From assembly GCF_000511385.1 (NCBI RefSeq), contig NC_023138.1, positions 124,001 to 188,000 of the forward strand: a stretch of DNA of 64,000 nt, read 5' to 3'. Below, one piece after another: positions 43,959 through 52,567 of this stretch. Positions within the stretch are counted from its first letter, which is position 1. Each line of letters starts with the position of its first letter. The notes beneath the pieces are model-generated. The model was not told the origin of the DNA and made no database searches. It saw only the letters and a program-made list of their open reading frames with translations. This DNA is from Phaeobacter gallaeciensis DSM 26640. GTDB taxonomy: Bacteria > Pseudomonadota > Alphaproteobacteria > Rhodobacterales > Rhodobacteraceae. Both the position numbers and the translations under genes were made by a program.

Positions 43959-46379
43959 ATGCGCAGTGAAGCACAGGCAGTTGTCATCGGCGGAGGTGTC
44001 ATCGGCTGTTCGATCCTCTATCACCTGACGAAACTGGGATGGTCCGATGTGGTCCTGTTGGAGCGGGATGAGTTGACCTCCGGCTCGACCTGGCATGCAG
44101 CGGCCAATATTCATGGGTTGCACGACAGTACAAATATCAGCCGTATCCAGCACTATACCATGACGCTCTACAAAGAGCTGGAAGCGGAAACCGGGCAAAG
44201 CTGTGGGGTGTTTCAGCCGGGATCTCTGTATCTGGCGCAGACTGAGGAGCGCGAACACCAGCTGAAGCTTCAGGCCGCCAAGGCCAAGCTCTATGGCATG
44301 AATTTCTACGAGATCAGCCTTGAGGAAGCCAAGCGCCTGAACCCGCTGGTCAATTATGACGGCATCCGTTGTGTGATGTATGAACCCGACGGCGGCAATG
44401 TGGACCCATCGGGTGTGACCAATGCCTATGCAGTGGGTGCGCGCCAACGCGGCGCGGAGATCCATCGCTTCACTCCCGTCACAGCCACCGAGCAGCAGGC
44501 GGACGGGAGTTGGCTTGTCCAAACCCCGAAAGGGGATATCCGCACGCCATGGGTGGTGAATGCTGCCGGGCTTTGGGGCCGAGAGGTTGCAGCGCTTGCT
44601 GGGATTGAGCTGCCGTTGCAACCAACGGAGCACCAGTATTTCGTGACTGAAACCATGGCCGATGTCGAAGGTCATGGCAGTCGGCTGCCATCGGTCAGCG
44701 ACCGGGATGGCGAATATTATCTGCGCCAAGAAGGGCAGGGCCTGCTGGTCGGCGCCTATGAGAAGGATATGAAATTCTGGGCCGAAGACGGCACACCGCT
44801 GGATTTCGCCCATGACCTGTTCCCGGACGATCTGGAACGGATTGAGGATAATATGATGAACGCCATTGAGCGGCTGCCGGCAGTAGGAGAGGCAGGGATC
44901 AAACGTGTCATCAACGGACCGATGATCTGGTCGCCGGATGCCAATGTTCTGATGGGTCCGGTTCCGGAGATGGAAGGCTATTTCTGCTGCAATGGGATTA
45001 TTCCGGGGTTCTCTCAGTCCGGTGGTATGGGGCTGATGGCTGCGCAGTGGATCATTGAGGGCGAGACCCAATATGACATGTTCGCCTGGGACATCGCGCG
45101 ATTTGGCAGTTGGGCGACCAAGGAATTCACCAAGGCACGGGTGAAGGACCAATATGCGCATCGGTTTGCCATCCACTTCCCCAATGAGGAGCGCAGTGCA
45201 GGTCGTCCCGCGCGGACTCGTCCGATCTATGCGCTTCAGGCCGAAATGGGTGCAGTCTTCGGTCTTAATGCCGGGTGGGAGCATCCCTTGTGGTTTGCCG
45301 ATACACCGGGTGCCAAGGACACCAACGGGTTCACCCGCCAGAATTGGTGGGGGCCAGTGGGTGAAGAATGTCGGATGCTACGCAGCCGCGCAGGCATTAT
45401 TGATATTTCTAACTTCGCCAAATACCGCTGTGCCGGACCGGGAGCTGAGGCTTGGCTGAACGCTGTGTTTGCCAACACGATGCCTAAGGCTGTCGGTCGC
45501 TCCTGCCTGACACCGCTGATCTCCAAACGCGGGGGCATCGCCGGAGATTTCACCGTGACCCGTGTCGCAGACGATGAATTCTGGATTATCGGATCCGGCA
45601 TGGCGGAGCGTTATCACAAACGGTTTTTCAAAGAGGTGCCGCTGCCTGGGGACACGGTCTTTGAATCAAAAACGGATGATACCTGTGGTTTCAACGTGGC
45701 TGGCCCGAAGTCGCGCGAGATGTTGCAACGGCTGACCAATACATCGCTTGCGACGGAGGATTTCCCTTTCATGCGGTCGGCCATGATTGAGCTTGCAGGG
45801 GTGGAAGTGCTTGCCCTGCGGGTGTCTTTCACCGGCGATCTTGGCTAGGAGCTACATTGCAAAAGTGACGATCAGCAGAGGCTTTATGCGGCGCTTTTGG
45901 CGGCGGGTGAGCAATACGGCGCAGGTCCCGTTGGCAGCCGGGCCTTGATGTCTCTGCGTGTTGAAAAAGGGTATGGCTCCTGGAGCCGGGAATACAGCCC
46001 GGAATACTGGCCTCATGAGGTTGGCTTGGATCGGCTTTGCAAACTGCAAAAGGGCTTCCTGAACAAAGATAGCGTACAAAGTGTTTTAGAAAATCCGGCG
46101 CGCGAACAGCTGGTGCTGTTGCATCTGGATGAGGCGGGGACGGAGGCGTCGAATGCTGATGCAACCGGGGGTGAGCCTATCTTCAAGGATGGCAAGGGCA
46201 TTGGCCGGGTCACTTCCGGTGCCTACGGCTACAGCGTCGGGATGTCGCTTGCACTGGGGTTTGTGCGGGATGCTAACCCCGGCGACGTGGTGGAGGTGAT
46301 GGTGCTGGGCCGTCCACACCGTGCGGTCATCCTGGAGCAGCCACCGTTTGATCCGGCTGGGGCAATCCTGCGGGGATAG
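43959..46379 (+). pseudogene. Dimethylglycine/sarcosine dehydrogenase-like flavoprotein interrupted by an in-frame amber codon
   Basis: ATG 43959 follows AAGGGGGCAG. The N-terminal FAD-dependent amine oxidase domain (VVIGGGVIGCSILYHLTKLG; SGSTWHAAANIHGLH; covalent-FAD-type His context) is followed by a GcvT-like folate-binding domain (GVFGLNAGWEHPLW, SCLTPLISKRGGIAGDFTVT). The frame stops at TAG 45846-45848 but continues without shift to 46379 with perfect family sequence (ELHCKSDDQQRLY, VEKGYGSWSREYSP). The interrupted motif is SFTGDLG-stop-ELH, where relatives have Trp, so one G-to-A change (TGG to TAG) explains it. Total length without the stop would be 806 residues, normal for the family. 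It may be a recent pseudogene, a sequence error, or two polypeptides. Expected reaction: oxidative N-demethylation with methylene-tetrahydrofolate formation. Confidence 0.8.
45846..45848 (+). other. In-frame amber (TAG) replacing a conserved Trp codon
   Basis: TAG sits between GGC and GAG in the motif Gly-Asp-Leu-Gly-X-Glu-Leu-His of the GcvT-like domain. Reading continues in the same frame for another 177 codons. TGG is the single-base neighbour and encodes the residue expected at X. Confidence 0.85.
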
Positions 46380-46393
46380 CAGGCCATGAAATG

Positions 46394-46424
46394 AAAGAAG
46401 GAGGCCGTGGTGGCCTCCTTCTTT
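46394..46424. terminator. Bidirectional terminator
   Basis: AAAGAAGGAGGCC (46394-46406) pairs perfectly with GGCCTCCTTCTTT (46412-46424) over 13 bp with a 5-nt loop. A/T tails lie on both sides, and it stands between two converging genes. Confidence 0.92.
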
Positions 46425-46455
46425 GTTGTCTGAAAGTGGACTTCGCCACAATAGG

Positions 46456-47463
46456 TTAGAGGAGCGCGCGGACCTTCTCCAAGAGTGCGGCATTGACGGC
46501 CACACCTTCAGATGCGGCACGGGTCCGGCAGGCACGACGGCCATCACCGGGGAGGCGGGCACCATCCTGATCATGGATAGAGGCGATGAGGTCGGCCAAA
46601 CGTTCCTGAAACGCACCGCCCGCCGTTGCCTTCGGATCAACTGCTATGAAGAACTGACCTGTCTTCGGAGGGCCCCCCGCAGTACCGGAGAAGGGGCTGG
46701 CGACTGAGCCGAGCGTCGCACCGGTCATGGCGGCGGCCATCAGTTCAACGGTCAGCGCAATGCCGACCCCTTTGTAGCCACCGGAGGGCACCATGGAGCC
46801 TTTGAGACCTGCGTCGGGATCAGTGGTCGGCTGGCCGTCCGCATCCAGAACCCAGCCCTCAGGCACGGGTTTGCCTTCGCGGGCGTGTTTCATCACTTCG
46901 CTCTTGGCGATGGTGCTGGCAGATTGGTCGATCAGCAACGCAGCGTTGCCATCTGCATCGGGGGCCGCGATGGAGAACGGGTTGGTGCCCACAACCGGTT
47001 TGGCCCCGCCCGAGGGCGCGATTGAGGCTGGCGCATTGGTGAAACCGATACCCAGCAGACCCGCTTGCGCCAGACGTTGGGTGTGAACCCCCAGAACACC
47101 GCAGTTGTAGGAATTGTTCACTGCGAGAACGGCAACACCCATTTCACGAGCCAGTGGGATCAGTTTTTCGAACCCCTGATCAATCGCGCTGTGGGCAAAT
47201 CCAGTTGCCGCATCCACGGTCACCACAGCGGGGCGGGGCTGCTCGACAACAGGGGTGGCCTGCCCATCAACCTTGCCGCATTCCACATGCTGGGCGTAGA
47301 TTGGAATATAGGCCAGCCCGTGTGATGCAACGCCATCGGCTTCGGTCATGGCTGTGGCGACAGCCAGGGGACGGGCGTTGGCCTCAGAGGTGCCCGCCTT
47401 GACCAGAGCGCGGAAGGCCAGATCTTCGATTTCAGCAAGGGTCAGGGTTTCTGTCGCAGTCAT
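46456..47463 (-). CDS. Ldh2/MDH2-family NAD(P)-dependent oxidoreductase
   Basis: 335 residues from ATG 47463. The malate/L-lactate dehydrogenase (YlbC/Ldh2) fold shows EADGVASHGLAYIPIYAQHV, VNNSYNCGVLGVHTQRLAQA, IAPSGGAKPVVGTNPFSIAA and the catalytic-region GGYKGVGIALTVELMAAAM. The family covers malate, lactate, sulfolactate and ureidoglycolate dehydrogenases and delta1-pyrroline/piperideine-2-carboxylate reductases. The last group fits an amine or cyclic imino-acid pathway, but sequence alone does not decide. It is the last gene of the six-gene minus operon. Confidence 0.88.
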   Translation of the reverse strand: MTATETLTLAEIEDLAFRALVKAGTSEANARPLAVATAMTEADGVASHGLAYIPIYAQHVECGKVDGQATPVVEQPRPAVVTVDAATGFAHSAIDQGFEKLIPLAREMGVAVLAVNNSYNCGVLGVHTQRLAQAGLLGIGFTNAPASIAPSGGAKPVVGTNPFSIAAPDADGNAALLIDQSASTIAKSEVMKHAREGKPVPEGWVLDADGQPTTDPDAGLKGSMVPSGGYKGVGIALTVELMAAAMTGATLGSVASPFSGTAGGPPKTGQFFIAVDPKATAGGAFQERLADLIASIHDQDGARLPGDGRRACRTRAASEGVAVNAALLEKVRALL

Positions 47464-47525
47464 GTCGATCTTTCTCGTCTGAATATAAGGATAAGGTGCC
47501 AGACAAGCTGACACCGAAAGGGTGA

Positions 47526-48176
47526 TCAATCGTTGTCGCTGAGACCTGCACCAGCGCCCCGCAGGCGGCTTTCTTCGGTGGCAGGCGCAAAGGTGCGATG
47601 GGCGAATTGGCTTAGCTGGTCCCAGCTTTCTTCCGAAACATTGGCACGCATGACGGGTTCCTTCTGGCCTGTCATATCGGCCGGTGCGGAAAACACCATC
47701 TGATCCGCCAGTTGGGTAAGAAAGGCGTCGCTCTCTCCCTGCACGCAAAGCCGCTTGCCATCGGTGGCAAGCCGCGCGCCCTGCCATTCTGCAGCGACAG
47801 GGCGCCCCAGTCGTAATGCGGCCCCGCCCATAAATGGGACAGCCAGCAAGGGAAAATTCACATTCTCCATCGTGATCCGGCCGCGGTCCAACAGGCGCAC
47901 AGCGCAGTCGCTCAGCGCCGCGCCGGCAATCAGCGGGCTCATCCTGCGGGCGGGCGCGTGCCAGATCTCTGCCCGCAGCGAAACAGGCGAGACATCAATC
48001 GACGGAATGCGGTCATTCATGGTCAGAAGACCCGCCAGCATTTCGGTGCCGGGAAAACCAAAGGAAGACAGCCATCGGGTGCCCTTGGCAGCCTCTTCCG
48101 CCAGCCCCCAAGAGAGACCAGCGCCGCGGGCAGCGCGCTTGCTCATGGCCTCGATTTCATTCAGCGAATGGCTCAT
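47526..48176 (-). CDS. DUF3726-like protein
   Basis: 216 residues; ATG 48176 overlaps the stop of the upstream large gene (ATGA). It starts SLNEIEAMSKRAARGAGLSW then GLAEEAAKGTRWL, which I recognise as DUF3726-like; no biochemical role is known. A later segment has RITMENVNFPLLAVPFMGGA and a C-terminal MRANVSEESWDQLSQFAHRT. No signal peptide and no obvious cofactor motif. Coupled translation with the 563-residue protein suggests that the two form a complex. Confidence 0.8.
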   Translation of the reverse strand: MSHSLNEIEAMSKRAARGAGLSWGLAEEAAKGTRWLSSFGFPGTEMLAGLLTMNDRIPSIDVSPVSLRAEIWHAPARRMSPLIAGAALSDCAVRLLDRGRITMENVNFPLLAVPFMGGAALRLGRPVAAEWQGARLATDGKRLCVQGESDAFLTQLADQMVFSAPADMTGQKEPVMRANVSEESWDQLSQFAHRTFAPATEESRLRGAGAGLSDND

Positions 48177-49864
48177 GCTGCACCCTCTTCCAGTTCGGGG
48201 AACACCCAAAATTCTGCGTTCTCAGCGGTTAACTCAGTGGGAAGCGGGGCGTTGCCATACATGCAGATCCGCACCCAGCGGTCCGACCGGGGGTCGAATT
48301 TGGTCGCCCCGAAAAAGGCCAGCTTGCAGCGCAGCATATCAATGGGGAGCACCTGATCGGAAATCGTGTTGTCACGAATTTCCGCATAGGGCGCGCGCCC
48401 GACGATCTGGGCACGCCGCAGAACGTGGCGATGCTCCGAATGGCGTAGCAAGAAATCGGCGACCTGAGCCTCGTCCGGCCAATGGGCGAGAGCTTGATAC
48501 AACATGGCAGCATCACGACCCGGTGCCAATGGCTGCTCATATTCTTCAATCGGCTCCTCGAAGCGTTCCCCTAACCGAGGTTCGAGCTTCTCTTCTGAGA
48601 CATACCAGGCACGTGCCTTGTTCGCCGGCGTCTGCCAGTTGGTATCGATGGCCCACGCGTAGACATCACACAGGATCTTGCGCAAATCCCCAATCGTCAT
48701 CGCACCGGCAATGCGGAAGGTGGCAGTGTTGTCCGCCGACATGTCTTCGGCAAAGCCATCGACCAATCCGCCGTAAGGTTCCAGCATCAGCGAGGCGATC
48801 CACTCCTGCCCTTCCAGCGAGAGCGTCTCCTCAGCCCAGCGATAGAGGACGTCCCAGGGCTTCGGCCCCGCCAATGTCTGGATTTCAAGATAACTTGTCA
48901 CCTGATCAGCGTCCGACCGCAGCGCGCTCAGTTTCTGGATCTGGATCGGGTGTTCTGATTGCCAGTCCGCAATTGTCATTTTGCTGCGCTCAACCAACGA
49001 ACGGAACAGCGCAATGTCATCTGGATGGGCTTCTTCAATGTTGCGCACAGCCTGAATGGCCTTTTCACGCGCAGCCACCCAATTGTTGAACAATACGGGA
49101 TGGTTCAGCAGAAACGGCGCCATTCCAAGGCCGGTAGAATTGCCAATTCCCATCGATCGCGCCAACTCCGGAGCCAGTTTGGCGGCAGTGGTGCCATTGG
49201 CTCTCGCGCGGCAATCCGCCATGTGCTGGACCAAATCGGTCACAAACCAACGGGTCAGATAGACCGACAGCATCTCGACCTGAAAAGGCGCGCGAAACTC
49301 GGGGCGCTCCGCGATCATTTCACGATCCGCCGCCCCCAGTTTTCCCGACCCATAAACGGCGGTGGTCCGCATCAGGTAGCCCACCGCATCGATCTGTTCA
49401 GCAGAGGGTTGCTGGCCTGACGCCAAGGAGCTGACCACATGTTCCCACAACCGCACAGAGCGGTTCGCACGGGAGACAGACAGTTCCGAGCCGGAGACAC
49501 GCCCGGCTTCCTGAACAGGAATATTCTGCGACAGCCGCGTGATATCCGCGTCGGTGGGCACCCCGTCGTACAAGGTGAATGTGGCGTCCCACGCCTCCGC
49601 AATGACGCGGTCAGAACGTTTCTCTGGCGGCAGATCATGGGCAAATGCTACCAGTGAATAGGCGCGATCTGGCCCATGCGCGGTGTAAACCGCATGGCCT
49701 TGACCTGTCTCATCAATGTCAAAGGCGGTTTGTTCAAAACGCCAGCCCTCGCGTGCCAGACGCCGGGTCAAAACCCGCATGAAAGACAGGCGTGATTGGT
49801 GCATCGAACCGAGGCGCGCCAGACGCATGACAGTGTTCGGTTCACGGCAGAGAATGTCGGTCAT
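48173..49864 (-). CDS. Large conserved protein of unknown function in amine operon
   Basis: 563 residues from ATG 49864. It is soluble, with no signal, membrane helix or classical nucleotide motif. Visible blocks: MRLARLGSMHQSRLSFMRVL, AYSLVAFAHDLPPEKRSDRV, LMRTTAVYGSGKLGAADREM, ARSMGIGNSTGLGMAPFLLN and RAWYVSEEKLEPRLGERFEE. The Gly-rich IGNSTGLGMAPF block and Arg/His-rich segments hint at an enzyme. I do not recognise the family. It is preceded by a BCCT transporter and followed, overlapping, by DUF3726; a catabolic role on a betaine-like substrate is inferred only from this setting. Confidence 0.82.
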   Translation of the reverse strand: MTDILCREPNTVMRLARLGSMHQSRLSFMRVLTRRLAREGWRFEQTAFDIDETGQGHAVYTAHGPDRAYSLVAFAHDLPPEKRSDRVIAEAWDATFTLYDGVPTDADITRLSQNIPVQEAGRVSGSELSVSRANRSVRLWEHVVSSLASGQQPSAEQIDAVGYLMRTTAVYGSGKLGAADREMIAERPEFRAPFQVEMLSVYLTRWFVTDLVQHMADCRARANGTTAAKLAPELARSMGIGNSTGLGMAPFLLNHPVLFNNWVAAREKAIQAVRNIEEAHPDDIALFRSLVERSKMTIADWQSEHPIQIQKLSALRSDADQVTSYLEIQTLAGPKPWDVLYRWAEETLSLEGQEWIASLMLEPYGGLVDGFAEDMSADNTATFRIAGAMTIGDLRKILCDVYAWAIDTNWQTPANKARAWYVSEEKLEPRLGERFEEPIEEYEQPLAPGRDAAMLYQALAHWPDEAQVADFLLRHSEHRHVLRRAQIVGRAPYAEIRDNTISDQVLPIDMLRCKLAFFGATKFDPRSDRWVRICMYGNAPLPTELTAENAEFWVFPELEEGAA

Positions 49865-49937
49865 TCGGATTGGCCTTTGCAATCAGGTCGTTAGTCATAT
49901 CCCGTATGATCTGAACAGGTCGGGCGGTTGGAATGGA

Positions 49938-49962
49938 TGCCGGGCGCCAGCGACGCCCGGCA
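49938..49962 (-). other. Intra-operon hairpin after the BCCT gene
   Basis: TGCCGGGCG (49938-49946) pairs with CGCCCGGCA (49954-49962), 6 nt past the BCCT stop on the minus strand. There is no T-run, so an mRNA-protecting or attenuating structure within the operon is more likely than full termination. Confidence 0.45.
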
Positions 49963-49967
49963 AGTGT

Positions 49968-51512
49968 TTAGCTCTCTTTGCCCTTCGCCAGGGTGATGCG
50001 CAGCGCATCCCAGAGTGAAGGCAGCAGGATCAGTGACACTGGCACAGCCGTGACCACGATGAAGCTCTGCAATTTTGATACGCCCCCGGAGCCGACAGAG
50101 ATCAAAATCACGGCCATCACACCCATCGCGATGCCCCAGAAAACACGTATAGCTGTGCTGGGTGTGTCGCCCTTGGTCATTGTAGCGGAAATCACGTAGC
50201 TCATCGAATCCCCGGTCGTGGCCACAAAGATCGTGGTCAGGATCAGGAACAAGATGGAAACCAGGAATCCCATCGGCAGGTTGTTGGTGATCGCCAGCAA
50301 AGCGGCGGGCAGGTTAAAGCCTTCAAACGCCGCAGAGATGGTGCCCGGCTCGGCCAGTTCCATCGCGATACCTGTGCCGCCGATGATGGTGAACCAGAAG
50401 TTGGTCACGATGGGGGCGATAACCGACAGCATGATGATGATTGAGCGGATGGATCGACCGCGGGATACCCGCGCGATAAACATTGCCATCAGCGGGCCGT
50501 ACCCCATAAACCAGCCCCAGAAGAACACGGTCCACCACCCCAACCAACCGGGGGCGCCGAAGACAGCCGCATCACCGCGATACAGAGCCATCTGGAAGAA
50601 ATTGCCCAGGTAGGTCGCAAACCCGGAGAAGAACGAGCCGAAGATGAAACCGGTAGGTCCCGCCAGAAGGACGTAGATCAACAGGACCGCTGCGAGGATC
50701 ACATTGATCTTTGACAACAGCTGAATGCCACGGGACAGCCCGGTCATTGCGGAAATTGTGTAAAGCCCGACCAGTGCACCGATCACCACGAACTGCGTGG
50801 CAAAGACATCCGGGATGCCAAAGAGGTCAGACAGGCCATAGCTGACCTGAAGCCCAAGGAATCCGATCGGACCCACGGTGCCCGCCACCACAGCAATGAT
50901 GGACGACGCATCGGCAATCACGCCAATCGGGCCGTTGATGGCCTTGTCGCCGAACACAGGATACAGCAGCGTCCGTGGTGCTAGCGGCAGGCCTTTTTCA
51001 TAGTGGTAATGCATCAGCATCACGGTCGAGAGTGAGCCAAGGATCGCCCAGGCCAGGAACCCCCAATGCATGAAACTCTGTGCGATGGCTGGTGTCACAG
51101 CGGCTTCGCTGCCCCCTTCGGCGCCATAAAGCGGCGGTGAATAGAGGAAGTGTGCAATTGGCTCGCCTGCGGCCCAGAATACGCCACCGCCGGCAAGCAA
51201 TGTGCACATGATCATGGAGCCCCACTGGAATGTGGTGAACTCAGGTGCGGCCAGCCCGCCGAGAATGGCACGGCCTCCGGGCAATACACAGAGCAGCAGG
51301 CCGATCAAAAACGTCGCCAGAAGCAGGATCTGCCAATATAGTCCGAAATAGGTCGCGGCGATGTTAAATCCCCAATCAACCAGCGCCGACAGGCCGTCAA
51401 GATTGACCAGTGCGGCCACACAGAACAGCGCGATAAAGCCGCCCGAAAGCAGAAAGAGCGGCTTATTAATGCGGCTCTCCTGCGATGTTGTTTCCATCGA
51501 TGTCTCTGACAT
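49968..51512 (-). CDS. BCCT-family betaine/carnitine/choline transporter
   Basis: 514 residues, twelve membrane helices. Family signatures: GSMIMCTLLAGGGVFWAAGEP, MHWGFLAWAILGSLSTVMLM, and the TM8 aromatic region FFWGWFMGYGPLMAMFIARV followed by SRGRSIRS. The TM8 segment keeps several Trp but differs from the WWxxW of glycine-betaine carriers, so another quaternary or carboxylated amine may be preferred. There is no long regulatory C-terminal tail, which fits a catabolic rather than an osmotic role. It would import the substrate for the operon. Confidence 0.93.
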   Translation of the reverse strand: MSETSMETTSQESRINKPLFLLSGGFIALFCVAALVNLDGLSALVDWGFNIAATYFGLYWQILLLATFLIGLLLCVLPGGRAILGGLAAPEFTTFQWGSMIMCTLLAGGGVFWAAGEPIAHFLYSPPLYGAEGGSEAAVTPAIAQSFMHWGFLAWAILGSLSTVMLMHYHYEKGLPLAPRTLLYPVFGDKAINGPIGVIADASSIIAVVAGTVGPIGFLGLQVSYGLSDLFGIPDVFATQFVVIGALVGLYTISAMTGLSRGIQLLSKINVILAAVLLIYVLLAGPTGFIFGSFFSGFATYLGNFFQMALYRGDAAVFGAPGWLGWWTVFFWGWFMGYGPLMAMFIARVSRGRSIRSIIIMLSVIAPIVTNFWFTIIGGTGIAMELAEPGTISAAFEGFNLPAALLAITNNLPMGFLVSILFLILTTIFVATTGDSMSYVISATMTKGDTPSTAIRVFWGIAMGVMAVILISVGSGGVSKLQSFIVVTAVPVSLILLPSLWDALRITLAKGKES

Positions 51513-51574
51513 CTGTCCCTCCCATTGGTCGGCCCGCTATCATTTTGCTAGGCCGTTAAACGTACCCCGGTCCG

Positions 51575-52567
51575 TCAGCTCCCTGCCTTCGGGCCAAAAT
51601 TCTCATCAAAGAAGCGGTGCCAATTGTCCCCCATGACAGCGGCGACCTCTTGTTCGTTCATTCCAACATTGCGCAGCCCGTCTTCGATGTTTCCAAAGTC
51701 ACGGTTGTCCTCAAACCAGCTGGGCATCGGCGGGAAACCGGGCGCGGATTTTGAACCCTCGCCGTAGTCGATTTCCTTGGTCCAGCGACCAACACGCATC
51801 CACTCGACGATGCTGTCGGGCTGATCCTGGCAAAGGTCTGTGCCAATGCCGAGATGTTGCACACCATATCGATCCGCGGTCCGCGCAATCATCTCGCAGA
51901 AGCTTTGCAACGTGCAGGCGGATTTGTCTTTCAGGTGATGCGGATAAACGGAGAAGCCGAACATCCCGCCATTGGACGTGACCGCGCGGATCACGTCGTC
52001 TTTCTTGTTCCGCAGGGCAGGGGACCAGTCATGCGGATTGGCATGGGTGATGGCAATCGGGCGTTCTGACAGGTCCGCCGCCTCAATCGTTGAACGATCC
52101 GCGGAATGGCTCATATCCACCACCAGACCGACGCGGTTCATCTCCTTGATGACCTGCTTGCCCATGCGGGTGATGCCGGTGTCCTCAGCCTCATAACAGC
52201 CGGTCGCCAGCAGCGACTGATTGTTATAGGTCAGCTGCATGAACCGTGCGCCCAGAGTGTGAACGATTTCGACCAGGCCGATATCATCTTCGATCGGTGA
52301 GGGGTTCTGGAACCCAAAGAACACCGCCGTGCGCCCGGTCTCCCGCGCCTTATCGATGTCCGAGGCCCAAAGACCCTTCATGATCAGATCAGGATACTGC
52401 TCAAACCAGCGGTTCCACTTCTCAAAGTTCAGAACCGTTTCACGAAAATTCTCGTGATAGGCGATGGTGACGTGGATTGCATCCACGCCCCCGTCACGCA
52501 GCTGGCGAAAGATCTTCTCCGACCAGTTGGCGTATTGCAGCCCGTCAATCCGGAACCCGGACCGCAT
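51575..52567 (-). CDS. Membrane-dipeptidase (M19)-like protein with altered metal site
   Basis: 330 residues; ATG 52567 overlaps the aldehyde dehydrogenase stop by one base. It has the M19/renal dipeptidase barrel: GARFMQLTYNNQSLLATG, GLVVDMSHSADRSTIEAAD, PIAITHANPHDWSPALRNK, LGIGTDLCQD and a C-terminal VMGDNWHRFFDENF. Family enzymes bind two zincs through an N-terminal His-X-Asp, a bridging Glu and two later His. Here the start reads FRIDGLQYANW (no His-X-Asp) and the Glu segment is FFGFQNPSP with Gln, while the later His are kept. Dipeptide hydrolysis is therefore doubtful. M19 homologues also sit in Pseudomonas betaine-catabolism regions. Confidence 0.85.
   Translation of the reverse strand: MRSGFRIDGLQYANWSEKIFRQLRDGGVDAIHVTIAYHENFRETVLNFEKWNRWFEQYPDLIMKGLWASDIDKARETGRTAVFFGFQNPSPIEDDIGLVEIVHTLGARFMQLTYNNQSLLATGCYEAEDTGITRMGKQVIKEMNRVGLVVDMSHSADRSTIEAADLSERPIAITHANPHDWSPALRNKKDDVIRAVTSNGGMFGFSVYPHHLKDKSACTLQSFCEMIARTADRYGVQHLGIGTDLCQDQPDSIVEWMRVGRWTKEIDYGEGSKSAPGFPPMPSWFEDNRDFGNIEDGLRNVGMNEQEVAAVMGDNWHRFFDENFGPKAGS

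Noticed and set aside
43875..45284. 469-codon minus-strand open frame
   Set aside because: Shadow of the dimethylglycine-dehydrogenase-like gene, whose plus frame has strong FAD and GcvT motifs.
45846..45848. Amber codon as pyrrolysine
   Set aside because: The family does not use pyrrolysine, relatives have Trp here, and no pyl genes are seen; mutation or sequence error is simpler.
47755..49089. 444-codon plus-strand open frame
   Set aside because: Opposite strand of the DUF3726 and 563-residue genes; low-complexity Arg/Ser/Pro composition typical of antisense frames.
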